NCBI GenBank assembly: GCA_029779845.1
Contig: JAKOZT010000037.1
Span: forward strand, 142,083 to 206,082
From: Pseudomonadota bacterium
Lineage (GTDB): Bacteria; Pseudomonadota; Gammaproteobacteria; Burkholderiales; Burkholderiaceae_C
Direction: 5' to 3'
DNA length: 64,000 bases
Each line of letters starts with the position of its first letter. The first letter of the stretch is position 1. The notes under the pieces are model-generated. The model was not told the DNA's origin and did not search any database. It saw nothing but the letters and a program-made list of their open reading frames with translations. Below, piece after piece: positions 8,579 through 17,925 of the stretch. The position numbers were made by a program, and so were the translations under genes.

Positions 8579-8607
8579 GGTGGCATGCCAGCTGATTGCA
8601 TGCCACC
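8579..8607. repeat. Perfect 10-bp stem-loop
   Basis: GGTGGCATGC (8579-8588) and GCATGCCACC (8598-8607) are perfect reverse complements around a 9-nt loop. No T-run follows on either strand, so it is not a standard intrinsic terminator. It lies exactly between the two larger inverted repeats. Confidence 0.8.
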
Positions 8608-8616
8608 GTAGGTTCA

Positions 8617-8852
8617 GCGCGGCAGGCGCGGCCCCGTGGGGGCGACTTGGGTGGCGGCGAGAAGCGCAGCGTCAGGGGGCGGCGCGCGTGAGCGCGCTTC
8701 GTGAACTGACTTGCCGCCGCTTGTTCGAACGCAGTGAGCGCAGCGAACGAAGTGAGTTGGGCGGCAGCCCCCTGGCGCGAGCATCACAGCGCAGTCGGCG
8801 CTCAGCGCCGACCGCCACCGCAGGAGCCCCCACGGGGCCGTGCCTGCCGCGC
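8617..8852. repeat. 236-nt inverted-repeat element with 27-nt termini
   Basis: Terminal arms 8617-8643 and 8826-8852 match as inverted repeats at 26 of 27 positions. The interior carries weaker inverted similarity and short direct repeats between about 8730 and 8757. No open frame fits a transposase, so it could be a miniature, non-autonomous element or a large regulatory palindrome. Confidence 0.75.
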
Positions 8853-8925
8853 CGCTGCGGCGCATCCACGACAAGAACGCGCCCGCCCCGAGCCGCGCTT
8901 TGATGCCATTGATCGCAACGTCGTA

Positions 8926-11649
8926 TCAGTGCGCGCGATCCCAGTTCGGCCCGACGCCCACCTCCGCCAGCAGCGGCACCTTCATCTGCGGCGCCACGCC
9001 GGCCATCACGCGCGGCACGGCCTCGCGCGCCCAGGCGATCTCGGCCTCGGGCACCTCGAAGACCAGTTCGTCGTGCACCTGCATGATCATCCTGGTCGCT
9101 CGCTGTTCGCGGTCGAGCAGCGCCTGCACCTCGATCATCGCCAGCTTGATCAGGTCGGCCGCGGTGCCCTGCATCGGCGCGTTGATCGCCTGGCGCTCGG
9201 CGCCGCTGCGGCGCGGGCCGTTGCCGCCGTTGATGTCGGGCAGGTAGATGCGCCGGCCGAACAGCGTCTCGACGTAGCCCCTGGCCTTGGCCGAGGCGCG
9301 CGTCTCGTCCATGTAGCGCTTGACGCCCGCGAAGCGCTGGAAGTAGCGCTCGATGTAGATGGCCGCCGCGGCGCGCTCGATGCCCAGGCTCTGCGCCAGC
9401 CCGAACGCGCCCATGCCGTAGATCAGCCCGAAATTGATGGTCTTGGCGTAGCGGCGCTGCTCGGAGGTCACCTGCTCGGGCGGGATGCCGAACACTTCGC
9501 TGGCGGTGGCGCGGTGCACGTCCATGCCGTCGGCGAAGGCCTTCAGCAGGCCCGGATCCTCGCTGATGTGCGCCATGATGCGCAGCTCGATCTGCGAGTA
9601 GTCGGCCGACAGGATCGCGTGCCCCGGCGGCGCGATGAAGGCCTCGCGCACGCGCCGGCCTTCGGGCGTGCGGATCGGGATGTTCTGCAGGTTCGGGTCG
9701 TTGCTCGCCAGCCGCCCCGTCACCGCCACCGCCTGCGCGTAGTTGGTGTGCACGCGGCCGGTGTCGGGGTTCACCATCTGCGGCAGCTTGTCGGTGTAGG
9801 TGCCCTTGAGCTTGGCGAGGCTGCGGTGCTCCAGCAGCTTGGCCGGCAGCGGGTAGTCGGCGGCGAGTTCGGCGAGCACCTCCTCGTCGGTGGACGGCGT
9901 GCCGCTGGCGGTCTTCTTCCTCACCGGCAGGCCGAGCTTGCCGAACAGGATCTCGCCGATCTGCTTCGGGCTGCCGAGATTGAAGGGCTGGCCGGCCAGT
10001 TCGTGCGCCTCGCGCTCCAGCGCCATCAGGCGTTCGGCCAGTTCCTGGCTCTGGCGCGCCAGCACCGCGGCGTCGATCAGCACGCCGTTGCGCTCGATGC
10101 GGCCCAGCACCGCGGCGCTGGGCATCTCGATCTTCTCGTAGACGTAGAGCGGCCCGGGCTGCTGCTGCAACTGCGGCCACAGCACCTGGTGCACGTGCAG
10201 CGTCATGTCGCTGTCCTCGCACGAATACTCCGAGGCGCGCGCGATGTCCACCTGCGCGAACGGGATCTGGTGCACGCCCTTGCCGCACACGTCCTCGTAG
10301 CTCAGGCCGCTGCGGCCGAGGTGGCGCGAAGCCAGGCTCTCCAGGCTGTGCGGCTTGTGCGCTTCGAGCACGTAGCTCTGCAGCAGCGTGTCGTGCACGT
10401 AGCCGCGCACCGCGATGCCGGCGTTGTCGAACACGTGCGCGTCGTACTTGATGTTCTGGCCGAGCTTGGGCCGGGCTTCGTTCTCCAGCCAGGGTTTCAG
10501 CGCGGCCAGCACCTCGTCCGCGTCGAGCTGCTCGGCCACGCCGGCGTAGTCGTGGCGCAGCGGGATGTAGGCGGCATCGCCCACCTGCACCGCGAGCGAG
10601 ATGCCGACGATGCGCGCGCGCATCGGGTCGAGCGAATCGGTCTCGGTGTCGATCGCGGTGAGATCGGCCGCGGCTATGCGCGCCAGCCAGCGTTGCAGCG
10701 CCTCGTGCGTCAGCACCGTCTCGTAGATCCTGGTCACGGCCGCGGCGGGCGGCGGCGGCGCTTCGGCGGCCAGCTCGGCATCGCCTTCCAGATCGCGCTT
10801 CCAGCTCTTGAAGCCGTAGCGCGTGTAGAAGTCGAGCAGCCCGGCCTTGTCGACCGGCTTGAGCGCCAGCGCGTCCAGCGCGGGGAAGCCGGGCACGTCG
10901 GCGCTCAGGTCGCAGTCGGTGGCCACGGTCACCAGCTTGCGGCCGGTGGGCAGCCAATCGAGCGCCTTGCGCAGGTTCTCGCCGGCCACGCCCTTGATCG
11001 AAGCAGCGGCGGCGATCACGCCGTCCAGCGAGCCGTGCTCGGCGATCCACTTCGCCGCGGTCTTCGGGCCGACCTTGTCGACCCCCGGGATGTTGTCGAC
11101 CGCGTCGCCCGTGAGCGTCAGGTAGTCGACGATGCGCTGCGGCGGCACGCCGAACTTGGCGCTCACCGCCGCCACGTCGAGCTTCTCGTTGCTCATCGTG
11201 TTGATCAGCGTCACGTGCTCGTCGACGAGCTGCGCCAGGTCCTTGTCGCCGGTGGAGATCACCACCTCGTGGCCGTCCTGAGCAGCGATGCGCGCCAGCG
11301 TGCCGATCGCGTCGTCGGCCTCGATGCCGGGCACCATCAGCACCGGCCAGCCGAGCAGCTTGACCACCTCGTGGATCGGCTCGATCTGGCGCGCCAGGTC
11401 CTCCGGCATCGGCGCGCGCTGCGCCTTGTACTCGGCATACCACTCGTTGCGGAAGGTATCGCCCTTGGCGTCGAACACGCAGGCGGCGTGCGCCGGCTGC
11501 ACGTCGGCCAGCGCGCGCTTGAGCATCGCCACCATGCCGTGGATCGCGCCGGTCGGGAAGCCGTCGCCGCTGCGCAGGTCGGGCAGCGCGTGGTAGGCGC
11601 GATACAGGTAGCTGGAGCCGTCCACCAGCAGCAGGGTCTTGGTCGTCAT
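8926..11649 (-). CDS. polA: DNA polymerase I
   Basis: Three-domain DNA polymerase I for Okazaki-fragment processing and repair synthesis. The N-terminal 5'-3' exonuclease domain begins LLLVDGSSYLYRAYHALP; the proofreading exonuclease keeps its D-x-E motif in AIDTETDSLDP; the polymerase domain has LSADYSQIELRIMAH (motif A), RRYAKTINFGLIYGMG (motif B) and VHDELVFEV (motif C). All catalytic signatures are intact. The start at 11649 gives the usual MTTKTLLLVDG N-terminus; an ATG 18 nt further upstream is less likely. The gene is divergent from the DUF2782 gene with only 40 nt between the starts. Confidence 0.97.
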   Translation of the reverse strand: MTTKTLLLVDGSSYLYRAYHALPDLRSGDGFPTGAIHGMVAMLKRALADVQPAHAACVFDAKGDTFRNEWYAEYKAQRAPMPEDLARQIEPIHEVVKLLGWPVLMVPGIEADDAIGTLARIAAQDGHEVVISTGDKDLAQLVDEHVTLINTMSNEKLDVAAVSAKFGVPPQRIVDYLTLTGDAVDNIPGVDKVGPKTAAKWIAEHGSLDGVIAAAASIKGVAGENLRKALDWLPTGRKLVTVATDCDLSADVPGFPALDALALKPVDKAGLLDFYTRYGFKSWKRDLEGDAELAAEAPPPPAAAVTRIYETVLTHEALQRWLARIAAADLTAIDTETDSLDPMRARIVGISLAVQVGDAAYIPLRHDYAGVAEQLDADEVLAALKPWLENEARPKLGQNIKYDAHVFDNAGIAVRGYVHDTLLQSYVLEAHKPHSLESLASRHLGRSGLSYEDVCGKGVHQIPFAQVDIARASEYSCEDSDMTLHVHQVLWPQLQQQPGPLYVYEKIEMPSAAVLGRIERNGVLIDAAVLARQSQELAERLMALEREAHELAGQPFNLGSPKQIGEILFGKLGLPVRKKTASGTPSTDEEVLAELAADYPLPAKLLEHRSLAKLKGTYTDKLPQMVNPDTGRVHTNYAQAVAVTGRLASNDPNLQNIPIRTPEGRRVREAFIAPPGHAILSADYSQIELRIMAHISEDPGLLKAFADGMDVHRATASEVFGIPPEQVTSEQRRYAKTINFGLIYGMGAFGLAQSLGIERAAAAIYIERYFQRFAGVKRYMDETRASAKARGYVETLFGRRIYLPDINGGNGPRRSGAERQAINAPMQGTAADLIKLAMIEVQALLDREQRATRMIMQVHDELVFEVPEAEIAWAREAVPRVMAGVAPQMKVPLLAEVGVGPNWDRAH

Positions 11650-11689
11650 GGCGGGATTGTGGAGCAAGGGTGCCGCCTAGAATGAGCGC

Positions 11690-12022
11690 ATGAACGCCCG
11701 TCACGCCGTCATTGCCCTGGCCCTCGCGGCACCCGCCGCGGTGTTCGCGCAGGCTGCGCCGCAGGGCGCCGCGTCCGCCGCCGCGCCCAACGCCGCCGAA
11801 GGCGAGCCGCGCGTGCAGCACATCGTGCACGAGGACGAAGGCGCGCGCATCGAGGAGCTGCGCGTGCGCGGCGCGACGCAGCGCATCACCGTGAACCCCA
11901 AGGTCGGCACCACGCGCGGCTACGAGATCCTCACCGGCGACGGCTCGCGCGATCTCGGCGAGGGCGTCAACACCTCGCGCGGCGCGGCCGGCAAGCGGGT
12001 GTGGAACGTGCTCAATTTCTGA
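11690..12022 (+). CDS. DUF2782 domain protein with signal peptide
   Basis: A 110-aa exported protein. Residues 1-20 form a signal peptide (ALALAAPAAVFAQA) with a likely cleavage after AQA or nearby. The C-terminal half has the DUF2782 pattern: RIEELRVRGATQRITVNPKV followed by a GYEIL strand, which in the family forms a small periplasmic beta domain. Function is unknown. In related genomes this family commonly lies near polA and thrB, as here. It sits 7 nt upstream of thrB and is probably co-transcribed with it. Confidence 0.8.
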   Translation: MNARHAVIALALAAPAAVFAQAAPQGAASAAAPNAAEGEPRVQHIVHEDEGARIEELRVRGATQRITVNPKVGTTRGYEILTGDGSRDLGEGVNTSRGAAGKRVWNVLNF

Positions 12023-12029
12023 CCGGGGC

Positions 12030-13004
12030 ATGGCGGTCTACACCGAGGTCTCGTTCGACGAGGCAGCCGGCCTGTTCGCCCGGCTCGACACCGGCGCGCT
12101 GACGGCGCTGCAGCCGATCGCCAGCGGCATCGAGAACACCAACTACTTCGCCGACAGCGCGCGCGGCCGCTACGTGCTGACGCTGTTCGAGCGCCTGACG
12201 CACGCGCAACTGCCCTTCTACCTGCTGCTGATGAAGCACCTCGCCGAGCGCGGCATCCCGGTGCCGCGCCCGCATGCGGATGCGAACGGCGCGCTGCTGC
12301 ACACGCTGGCCGGCAAGCCGGCCGCGGTGGTCGACCGGCTGCGCGGCCGCCACCACCTCGCGCCCGACGCGGCGCACTGCGCGCTGGTGGGCGACATGCT
12401 CGCGCGCATGCACCTCGCGGCGCGCGACTTCGCGCCCTTCCAGCCCAATCTGCGCGGCCTCGCGTGGTGGGCCGAGACGGTGCCGGTGATCGAGCCCTTC
12501 GTCGCGCAGGATCTGGCCGCGCTGCTGCGCGACGAACTCGCCTTCCAGCAGCAGCTCGCCGCCTCGCCGGCCTGCGCCGGCCTGCCGCGCGGCGCGATCC
12601 ATGCCGACCTGTTCCGCGACAACGTGATGTTCGAGGCGGGCGAAGACGGCGCCGACCGCCTCGCCGGCTTCTTCGACTTCTACTTCGCCGGCGTCGACAC
12701 GCTGCTGTTCGACATCGGCGTGTGCCTGAACGACTGGTGCATCGACCTGGAAAGCGGCCGCCTCGCCGAAGACCGCGCCAACGCCTTCGTGGCCGCCTAC
12801 GATGCCGTGCGGCCGCTCGACGGCGCCGAGCTGCGCGCGCTGCCGGCGCTGATGCGCGCCGCGGCGCTGCGCTTCTGGATCTCGCGCCTGTGGGACCTGC
12901 ACCTGCCGCGCGACGCGCAGCTGCTGACGCCGCACGACCCCACGCACTTCGAGCGCGTGCTGCGCGCGCGCCGCGAGGCGCCTTGGCACTACACCCGTCC
13001 ATGA
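12030..13004 (+). CDS. thrB: Homoserine kinase (ThrB, APH-fold type)
   Basis: Phosphorylates homoserine for threonine synthesis. It is the aminoglycoside-phosphotransferase-like version of ThrB, not the GHMP kinase. The start MAVYTEV is typical; the nucleotide-binding region includes GIENTNYF (residues 33-40), the catalytic loop is HADLFRDN (191-198), and the metal-binding aspartate is in GFFDFYFAG. Length 324 aa is normal. Its stop overlaps the start of the next gene by 4 nt, so it is in an operon with the BPSS1780-type membrane protein. Confidence 0.95.
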   Translation: MAVYTEVSFDEAAGLFARLDTGALTALQPIASGIENTNYFADSARGRYVLTLFERLTHAQLPFYLLLMKHLAERGIPVPRPHADANGALLHTLAGKPAAVVDRLRGRHHLAPDAAHCALVGDMLARMHLAARDFAPFQPNLRGLAWWAETVPVIEPFVAQDLAALLRDELAFQQQLAASPACAGLPRGAIHADLFRDNVMFEAGEDGADRLAGFFDFYFAGVDTLLFDIGVCLNDWCIDLESGRLAEDRANAFVAAYDAVRPLDGAELRALPALMRAAALRFWISRLWDLHLPRDAQLLTPHDPTHFERVLRARREAPWHYTRP

Positions 13005-13831
13005 GACTTCAAAGCGTCCCGCCGACCGCCGGCATCGCCTGGGTGCGCCAGGGCTGGCGCATCTTCGGCCGCCAGCCGATCGCCTTCAGCGCGCTGTTCG
13101 CCGCCTTCCTGTTCGCGATCTTCGCGCTGACGCTGCTGCCGCTGATCGGCCCGCTGCTGCTGCTCGCGCTGCTGCCGCTGGGCTCGCTGGGCTTCATGAT
13201 CGGCACGCGCGAGGCGCAGCAGGGCCGCGTGCCGCTGCCGCGCGTGTTCGTCGAGCCGCTGCGGCGCGGGCCGCGGCCGCTGCGCGCCTTCGTCGTGCTG
13301 GGCGTGGTGTACGCCGTCGCCAGCGTGGCGATCATCAACCTCGCCGAATGGGCCGACGGCGGCGCGCTCGAGCGGCTGATGGAAGTGCTGGCCGACGGCA
13401 AGGCCACGCCCGAGGACGTGATCGCGCGCATCGCCGACCCGCAGTTGGCGCTCGGCGTCGCGCTGCGCTTCGGGCTGGCCGGGCTGCTGTCGATTCCGTT
13501 CTGGCATGCGCCGGCGCTGGTGCACTGGGGCGCGCAGGGCGCGGCGCAGTCGCTCTTTTCCAGCACGCTGGCGATCTGGCGCAACAAGGGCGCCTTCGTC
13601 GCCTTCGCGCTCGCCTGGGGCGCGCTGGTGCTGGCCGCCGGCGCGGCCGCCAACCTCGCCGGCACGCTGCTCGGCGCGCCGCAGGTGGTGGCGGTGCTGG
13701 CGATGCCGGCCTCGCTGCTGCTGTCCACCGTGTTCTACGCTTCGCTGTATTTCAGCTTCGCCGACTGCTTCGCCGGCTCCGATGTGCACGAGGCGGCGGC
13801 GCTTCCTCCCACCACCGAAAGCCCACCATGA
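13001..13831 (+). CDS. BPSS1780-family membrane protein
   Basis: A 276-aa integral membrane protein with about six hydrophobic segments (roughly residues 30-50, 52-70, 92-115, 150-170, 195-220 and 230-255). The N-terminal pattern [20 protein letters not shown] is characteristic of the BPSS1780 family found mainly in Burkholderiales. No biochemical function is known. It overlaps thrB upstream and the SDR gene downstream by 4 nt each. The C-terminal tail is short and hydrophilic. Confidence 0.8.
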   Translation: MRLQSVPPTAGIAWVRQGWRIFGRQPIAFSALFAAFLFAIFALTLLPLIGPLLLLALLPLGSLGFMIGTREAQQGRVPLPRVFVEPLRRGPRPLRAFVVLGVVYAVASVAIINLAEWADGGALERLMEVLADGKATPEDVIARIADPQLALGVALRFGLAGLLSIPFWHAPALVHWGAQGAAQSLFSSTLAIWRNKGAFVAFALAWGALVLAAGAAANLAGTLLGAPQVVAVLAMPASLLLSTVFYASLYFSFADCFAGSDVHEAAALPPTTESPP

Positions 13832-14589
13832 GCAACACCTCCCGCGTCGCCCTCGTCACCGGCGCCGGCAGCGGCATCGGCCGCGCCTGCGCGCTCGCCC
13901 TGCATGCGGCGGGTTACCACGTCGTGCTGGCCGGGCGGCGGCTCGATGCGCTCAACGAGACCATCGCGCAGGCGAGCGGCGGCGGCGACGCCGGGCTGCT
14001 CGCCGTGTCCACCGACGTGGGCGACCCGGCCTCGGTGAAGGCGCTGTTCGCGAAGACGAAAGAAGCCTTCGGCCGCCTCGACGTGCTGTTCAACAACGCC
14101 GGCATGGGCGCGCCGGCGGTGCCGATGGAAGACCTGACGTACGAGCAGTGGAAGGCCGTGGTCGACGTCAACCTGACCGGGCCCTTCCTGTGCACGCAGG
14201 AGGCGATCCGCTTGATGAAAAGCCAGACGCCGCAAGGCGGGCGCATCATCAACAATGGCTCGATCTCGGCCCACGCGCCGCGGCCCTTCACCGCGCCCTA
14301 CACGGCCACCAAGCACGCCATCAGCGGCCTGACGCGCAGCACCGCGCTCGACGGCCGGCGCCACAACATCGCCTGCGGCCAGATCGACATCGGCAACGCC
14401 GCCACCGAGATGACCGAGCGCATGGCCGCCGGCGTGATCCAGGCCGACGGCAGCATCAAGGTCGAGGCGCGCATGGACGTCAGGCACGTGGCCGACGCGG
14501 TGGTGCACATGGCCAGCCTGCCGCTGGACGCCAACGTGCTGTTCATGACGGTGATGGCCACCACGATGCCCTTCGTCGGGCGCGGCTGA
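13828..14589 (+). CDS. SDR-family oxidoreductase
   Basis: Classical short-chain dehydrogenase/reductase of 253 aa. The cofactor motif TGAGSGIG is at residues 11-18, the NNAG motif at 89-92, a catalytic serine at about 145, and Y158-x-x-x-K162 in the active site. The residues after the second strand (AGRRLD) suggest NADP preference, since Arg rather than Asp follows the strand. The substrate is unknown. Translationally coupled to the preceding membrane protein gene (4-nt overlap). Confidence 0.9.
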   Translation: MSNTSRVALVTGAGSGIGRACALALHAAGYHVVLAGRRLDALNETIAQASGGGDAGLLAVSTDVGDPASVKALFAKTKEAFGRLDVLFNNAGMGAPAVPMEDLTYEQWKAVVDVNLTGPFLCTQEAIRLMKSQTPQGGRIINNGSISAHAPRPFTAPYTATKHAISGLTRSTALDGRRHNIACGQIDIGNAATEMTERMAAGVIQADGSIKVEARMDVRHVADAVVHMASLPLDANVLFMTVMATTMPFVGRG

Positions 14590-14591
14590 GC

Positions 14592-14621
14592 GGGGCCGGG
14601 GCCGGGGCCGGGGCCGGGGCC
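14592..14621 (+). repeat. (GGGGCC)5 hexanucleotide microsatellite
   Basis: Five perfect tandem copies of GGGGCC start 2 nt after the SDR stop and end 8 nt before the stop of the convergent small gene. The G-strand has five runs of four G and could form a G-quadruplex. It may also act as a slow-processing site between the convergent genes. Confidence 0.95.
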
Positions 14622-14629
14622 TGTTCGCC

Positions 14630-14890
14630 CTAGTGCATCTTGTCGCGCGGCGGCTTCTTGTCGAACGAATCGGGCGTGTAGACGTTGCCGTCGCGGCGCA
14701 CGCCGCCGCGGGCGCGGCGGATCGCGTCGTCGGCGAGTTTCTGCGCGTGGCGCCGCGTGCGCGGCCAGCGCCACAGCCGCACGAAGAAGGCATCGAAGCG
14801 CTGGCGCCGCGCCGGCCCCAGGGCCAGGCGCAGCAGCATCACGGCGCAGGCGGCCAGCACGATGCCGGCCAACAGTTTCTCGACGATCAC
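14630..14890 (-). CDS. Conserved small membrane-anchored protein, function unknown
   Basis: An 86-aa protein starting at GTG 14890, with GGAGG 8 nt upstream of the start. An N-terminal membrane helix (about residues 4-26) is followed by a strongly basic segment (RRQRFDAFFVRLWRWPRTRR) and a C-terminal tail ending DGNVYTPDSFDKKPPRDKMH. I recognise this tail pattern from uncharacterised Burkholderiales proteins but know no function. It follows the PhoX-type gene on the same strand with a 32-nt gap, so it may share its transcript. Confidence 0.65.
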   Translation of the reverse strand: MIVEKLLAGIVLAACAVMLLRLALGPARRQRFDAFFVRLWRWPRTRRHAQKLADDAIRRARGGVRRDGNVYTPDSFDKKPPRDKMH

Positions 14891-14922
14891 ACGGGCCTCC
14901 GCATGCCCGTGATTCTGCCGCT

Positions 14923-17106
14923 TCAGCTGCCGATGCGTCCTCCATCGTTCTTGGTGATCACCACGGTGGCCGAACGCGGCCGCGCCGTCGCCCCGCCCGC
15001 GCCGTAGCCGGTATTGCCCGGCCAGTGGCTGAGGTACTTGCCCGGGTCGGCCACGTCGGCGGCGGCGATGGTCTCGCCCGGGTGCTGGATGTTGACGAAC
15101 AGCGCCTTGCCGTCCGGCGTCTCGGTGACGCCGGTGATCTCGCAGTCCTTCGGCCCGACGAGGAAGCGGCGCAGCGCATCCGCACTCGGCTTCCTGCCGA
15201 CGTAGGTGTCCACCGTCACGCTGCCGCCGCCGCTGAGCGGGTAGCTGAGCGTCGTCTTCGCGCCATCGCCCACGCTGCCCGGCACGCCGGCCAGCATCAT
15301 GCAGTTGGTCGCGTCGGTGTAGGCGCCATCGTCGGTCTGGATCCAGCACAGGCCGGTGTTCCTGCTGAACCACAGGCCGTCGGGGCTGGAGAAGTCCTGG
15401 TCCGCCGTCAGGCCCGACAGGTTCACCAGCGCCGGGTCGCCGTTGGCCTGCGAGCCGAACAGGTAGACGTCCCAGCGGAACGCCGTGGCCGCGCCTGCGC
15501 CGCCCGACTCCTTGATGCGGATGATGTGGCCGTTGAGGTTGCTGGCCGTGCCCGTGGTGGCCTCGGGGTCGAGATAGGCGCGCGGGTTGGCGGCGTCCAG
15601 CGCCTGCTGGCCGCTGCCGCTGGGCTGCAGGCGGCGGTTGCTGTTGTTGGTCAGCGTGTAGTAGATCTCGCCGGTGCCCGGGTGCACCGCGCACCACTCG
15701 GGGCGGTCCATCTTGGTCGCGCCCACCGCGTCGGCGGCCAGGCGCGCGTTGACCAGCACGTCGGCCTGGTCGGCGAAGGCATAGCCCGCGTAGCCGGCGA
15801 TCGCGGCGTTGGCGATCGTCAGCTCGATCCACTGCCCGCTGCCGTCGGCATCGAACTTCGCGACGTAGAGCTTGCCGGCATCGAGATACTTGTCGCCCGC
15901 GGCGATGCGGTTCGCGGCCTTGGCGTCGGCGGCATCCCAGTTCGCCGCCGAGACGAACTTGTAGATGTATTCGCCGCGCGAGTCGTCTCCCATGTAGACG
16001 GCCAGCGGCTGGCCGGCGACGAGCCGGCCGAAGTCGGCGCTCTCGTGCGCGAAGCGGCCCAGCGCGCTGCGCTTCTTGACGGTGGCGCTGTTGTCGTAGG
16101 GGTCGAGTTCGACCACCCAGCCGAAGGTGTTCATCTCGTTGCGGTAGTCGTCGCTGCCGTCGGCCGAGGCGCCGGTCTTGGAGATGTCCCAGCGCGCGAA
16201 GCGATCCTCCGCGCCCGAGGTCTCCCAGCCGTGGCGGCTCGCCGCGCCCTGGGCGCGGCCGTAGCGGTTCAGCGAGGCGACGCTCTTGTCGGCGCGCGCC
16301 GCGTCGTCGGCCGCGCCGCGGAAGAAGTAGCCCGACCAGTTCTCCTCGCCGCTGAGGTAGGTGCCCCAGGGCGTGCGGCCGCTGCCGCAGTTGTTGATCG
16401 TGCCGCGGCAGCCGGTGCCGGCCGGCGAGTAGCGCGTCTTCATCAGCGCGTTGCCGCGCGCCGGGCCGGCCAGCTCGATCGCGGTGAGCGGCGTGATGCG
16501 GCGGTTGAAGGCCGAGCCGGCGCGGTAGGCGAAGGCGCCGCTGCTCTTGGCGATCTCGACCACCGCGATGCCGTGCGCCGGAATCTCCTTGTCCGATTCG
16601 GCAGCCGGGCGCGGGCGCGCGCTGGAGCCGGCGGCGTGCAGGAAGTTGTCGGTCAGCGCCTCGTGGTTCAACGCCAGCAGGCCGCGCTCGCCGGCGTTGT
16701 CGTCGCGCGTGCCGTTGGCCGACAGGCCGAAGAAGAACATGCCGTCGTGGTGGTCGCCGACACGGCGCTCGAAGTCGGTGTCGCTGCCGTCGTTCCTGAA
16801 CGCGGCGGTGGCCGCGTCGAGCGGATCGCCGAGCGCGAACAGCACGCTGGCGCTGTAGCCGGCCGGCACCGTCAGCACGTCGGCGGTGCTCTTGGCGACG
16901 GCGGCGAAGCCGAGCGTGGCGAGCGGCGCGGGCGCGGGCGTGTCGTCGTCGTTGCCGCCGCCGCAGGCGGCCACGCTCCAGCTGCCGAGCACGGCCGTCG
17001 CCGCCGTGCCGACGCCGCCGCGCAGCAGCGAGCGGCGCGACAGCCGCGCGCCCAGCACGCTGTCGAACGAGGGGTTGGCGGAGGTGTTCAGCTCGTTGTC
17101 ATCCAT
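14923..17106 (-). CDS. PhoX-family (DUF839) alkaline phosphatase, Tat-exported
   Basis: A 727-aa member of the DUF839/PhoX family, in which characterised proteins are periplasmic Ca/Fe-dependent phosphatases. It carries a twin-arginine signal (SRRSLLRGG, about residues 25-33) with a hydrophobic stretch and a cysteine in VAACGGG, which could be a lipobox. Family landmarks include LLALNHEAL, GTYLSGEENWSGYF, GWVVELDPYD and GDDSRGEYIYKFVS. The start at 17106 is chosen because AAGAGGAC lies upstream and the Tat motif then sits at normal depth. Expression would usually be under PhoB, but I see no clear Pho box in the 122-nt gap to the divergent ParA gene. Confidence 0.85.
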   Translation of the reverse strand: MDDNELNTSANPSFDSVLGARLSRRSLLRGGVGTAATAVLGSWSVAACGGGNDDDTPAPAPLATLGFAAVAKSTADVLTVPAGYSASVLFALGDPLDAATAAFRNDGSDTDFERRVGDHHDGMFFFGLSANGTRDDNAGERGLLALNHEALTDNFLHAAGSSARPRPAAESDKEIPAHGIAVVEIAKSSGAFAYRAGSAFNRRITPLTAIELAGPARGNALMKTRYSPAGTGCRGTINNCGSGRTPWGTYLSGEENWSGYFFRGAADDAARADKSVASLNRYGRAQGAASRHGWETSGAEDRFARWDISKTGASADGSDDYRNEMNTFGWVVELDPYDNSATVKKRSALGRFAHESADFGRLVAGQPLAVYMGDDSRGEYIYKFVSAANWDAADAKAANRIAAGDKYLDAGKLYVAKFDADGSGQWIELTIANAAIAGYAGYAFADQADVLVNARLAADAVGATKMDRPEWCAVHPGTGEIYYTLTNNSNRRLQPSGSGQQALDAANPRAYLDPEATTGTASNLNGHIIRIKESGGAGAATAFRWDVYLFGSQANGDPALVNLSGLTADQDFSSPDGLWFSRNTGLCWIQTDDGAYTDATNCMMLAGVPGSVGDGAKTTLSYPLSGGGSVTVDTYVGRKPSADALRRFLVGPKDCEITGVTETPDGKALFVNIQHPGETIAAADVADPGKYLSHWPGNTGYGAGGATARPRSATVVITKNDGGRIGS

Positions 17107-17228
17107 GTCGTCGTCCTCTTGATCTGCGGGGTTGCGAAACCGCGGCAGTCTGGTCAGCGCGCATGACGGTGGCGTGAACGATGCATGACAGAATCGCCCG
17201 GGTCGAACACTGAGGAGAGGCACCCGGG

Positions 17229-17918
17229 ATGGCGAAGATCCACTTCATCGGCGGCGAGAAGGGCGGCGTCGGCAAGTCGTTGCTGGCGCGTGTGCTGGCC
17301 CAGTACCTGATCGACCACCAGCTGCCCTTCATCGGCTTCGACACCGACCGCTCGCACGGCGCGCTGATGCGCTTCTACGCCGGCTACGCCTCGCCGGTGA
17401 TCGTCGACCGCTACGAGGCGCTCGACGCGATCATGGAAGCCGCCGTCGAGCAGCCGGAGCGCCGCATCCTCGTCGACCTCGCCGCGCAGACGCACGACCC
17501 GCTGGTGCGCTGGATGGACGATTCGGGCGTGCTCAACCTCGCCGACGAGAGCGGCATCACGATCCACTACTGGCACGTGATGGACACCGGCAAGGATTCG
17601 GTCGACCTGCTGCGCAAGCTGCTCGATCGCTTCGGCACCAGCCTGAAGTATGTGCTGGTGCGCAACCAGGTGCGCGGCGGCGACTTCGCGGCGCTCGAAC
17701 AATCCGGCGAGCAGGCGCGCGCGCTCGGCCTGGGCGCCAAGATCGTCTCGGTGAAGAAGCTGCACGACAGCGCGATCCAGAAGATCGACATCAACAGCAG
17801 CAGCTTCTGGCACGCCACGCACACCGACAGCCCGATCGCGCTCGGCCTGATGGACCGGCAGCGCGTGAAGATGTGGCTGCGCGACGTCTACCGCGACCTG
17901 GACGACGTGGGGGTCTGA
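17229..17918 (+). CDS. ParA-like P-loop ATPase without a ParB partner
   Basis: A 229-aa deviant-Walker ATPase: KGGVGKS at residues 11-17, a second-strand motif IGFDTDRSHG, and a Walker B-like ILVDLAAQTHDPL. The overall pattern, with the AKIHFI start, resembles stand-alone ParA proteins and TraL-type proteins of conjugative systems rather than chromosome-partition ParA. There is no ParB-like gene or obvious parS cluster beside it. It is divergent from the PhoX-type gene and convergent with the acyl-CoA ligase. What it positions or regulates is unknown. Confidence 0.8.
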   Translation: MAKIHFIGGEKGGVGKSLLARVLAQYLIDHQLPFIGFDTDRSHGALMRFYAGYASPVIVDRYEALDAIMEAAVEQPERRILVDLAAQTHDPLVRWMDDSGVLNLADESGITIHYWHVMDTGKDSVDLLRKLLDRFGTSLKYVLVRNQVRGGDFAALEQSGEQARALGLGAKIVSVKKLHDSAIQKIDINSSSFWHATHTDSPIALGLMDRQRVKMWLRDVYRDLDDVGV

Positions 17919-17925
17919 CGGATCG

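Larger units (their letters stand above)
8361..8925. other. Gene-free convergent intergenic stretch with several inverted repeats
   Basis: This 565-nt gap lies between the ends of the DUF6502-like gene and polA. I see no credible coding frame. It holds, in order, an imperfect 160-nt palindrome with an inner hairpin, a perfect 10-bp stem-loop, and a 236-nt inverted repeat whose centre carries short direct repeats of the GCAGTGAGC / CGAAGTGAG type. It may include terminators for both genes, but no T-run follows the stems. Confidence 0.7.

Noticed and set aside
8672..12031. Very long open frame antisense to DUF2782 and polA
   Set aside because: It covers a well-supported polA and reads as low-complexity in that frame; it is a shadow.
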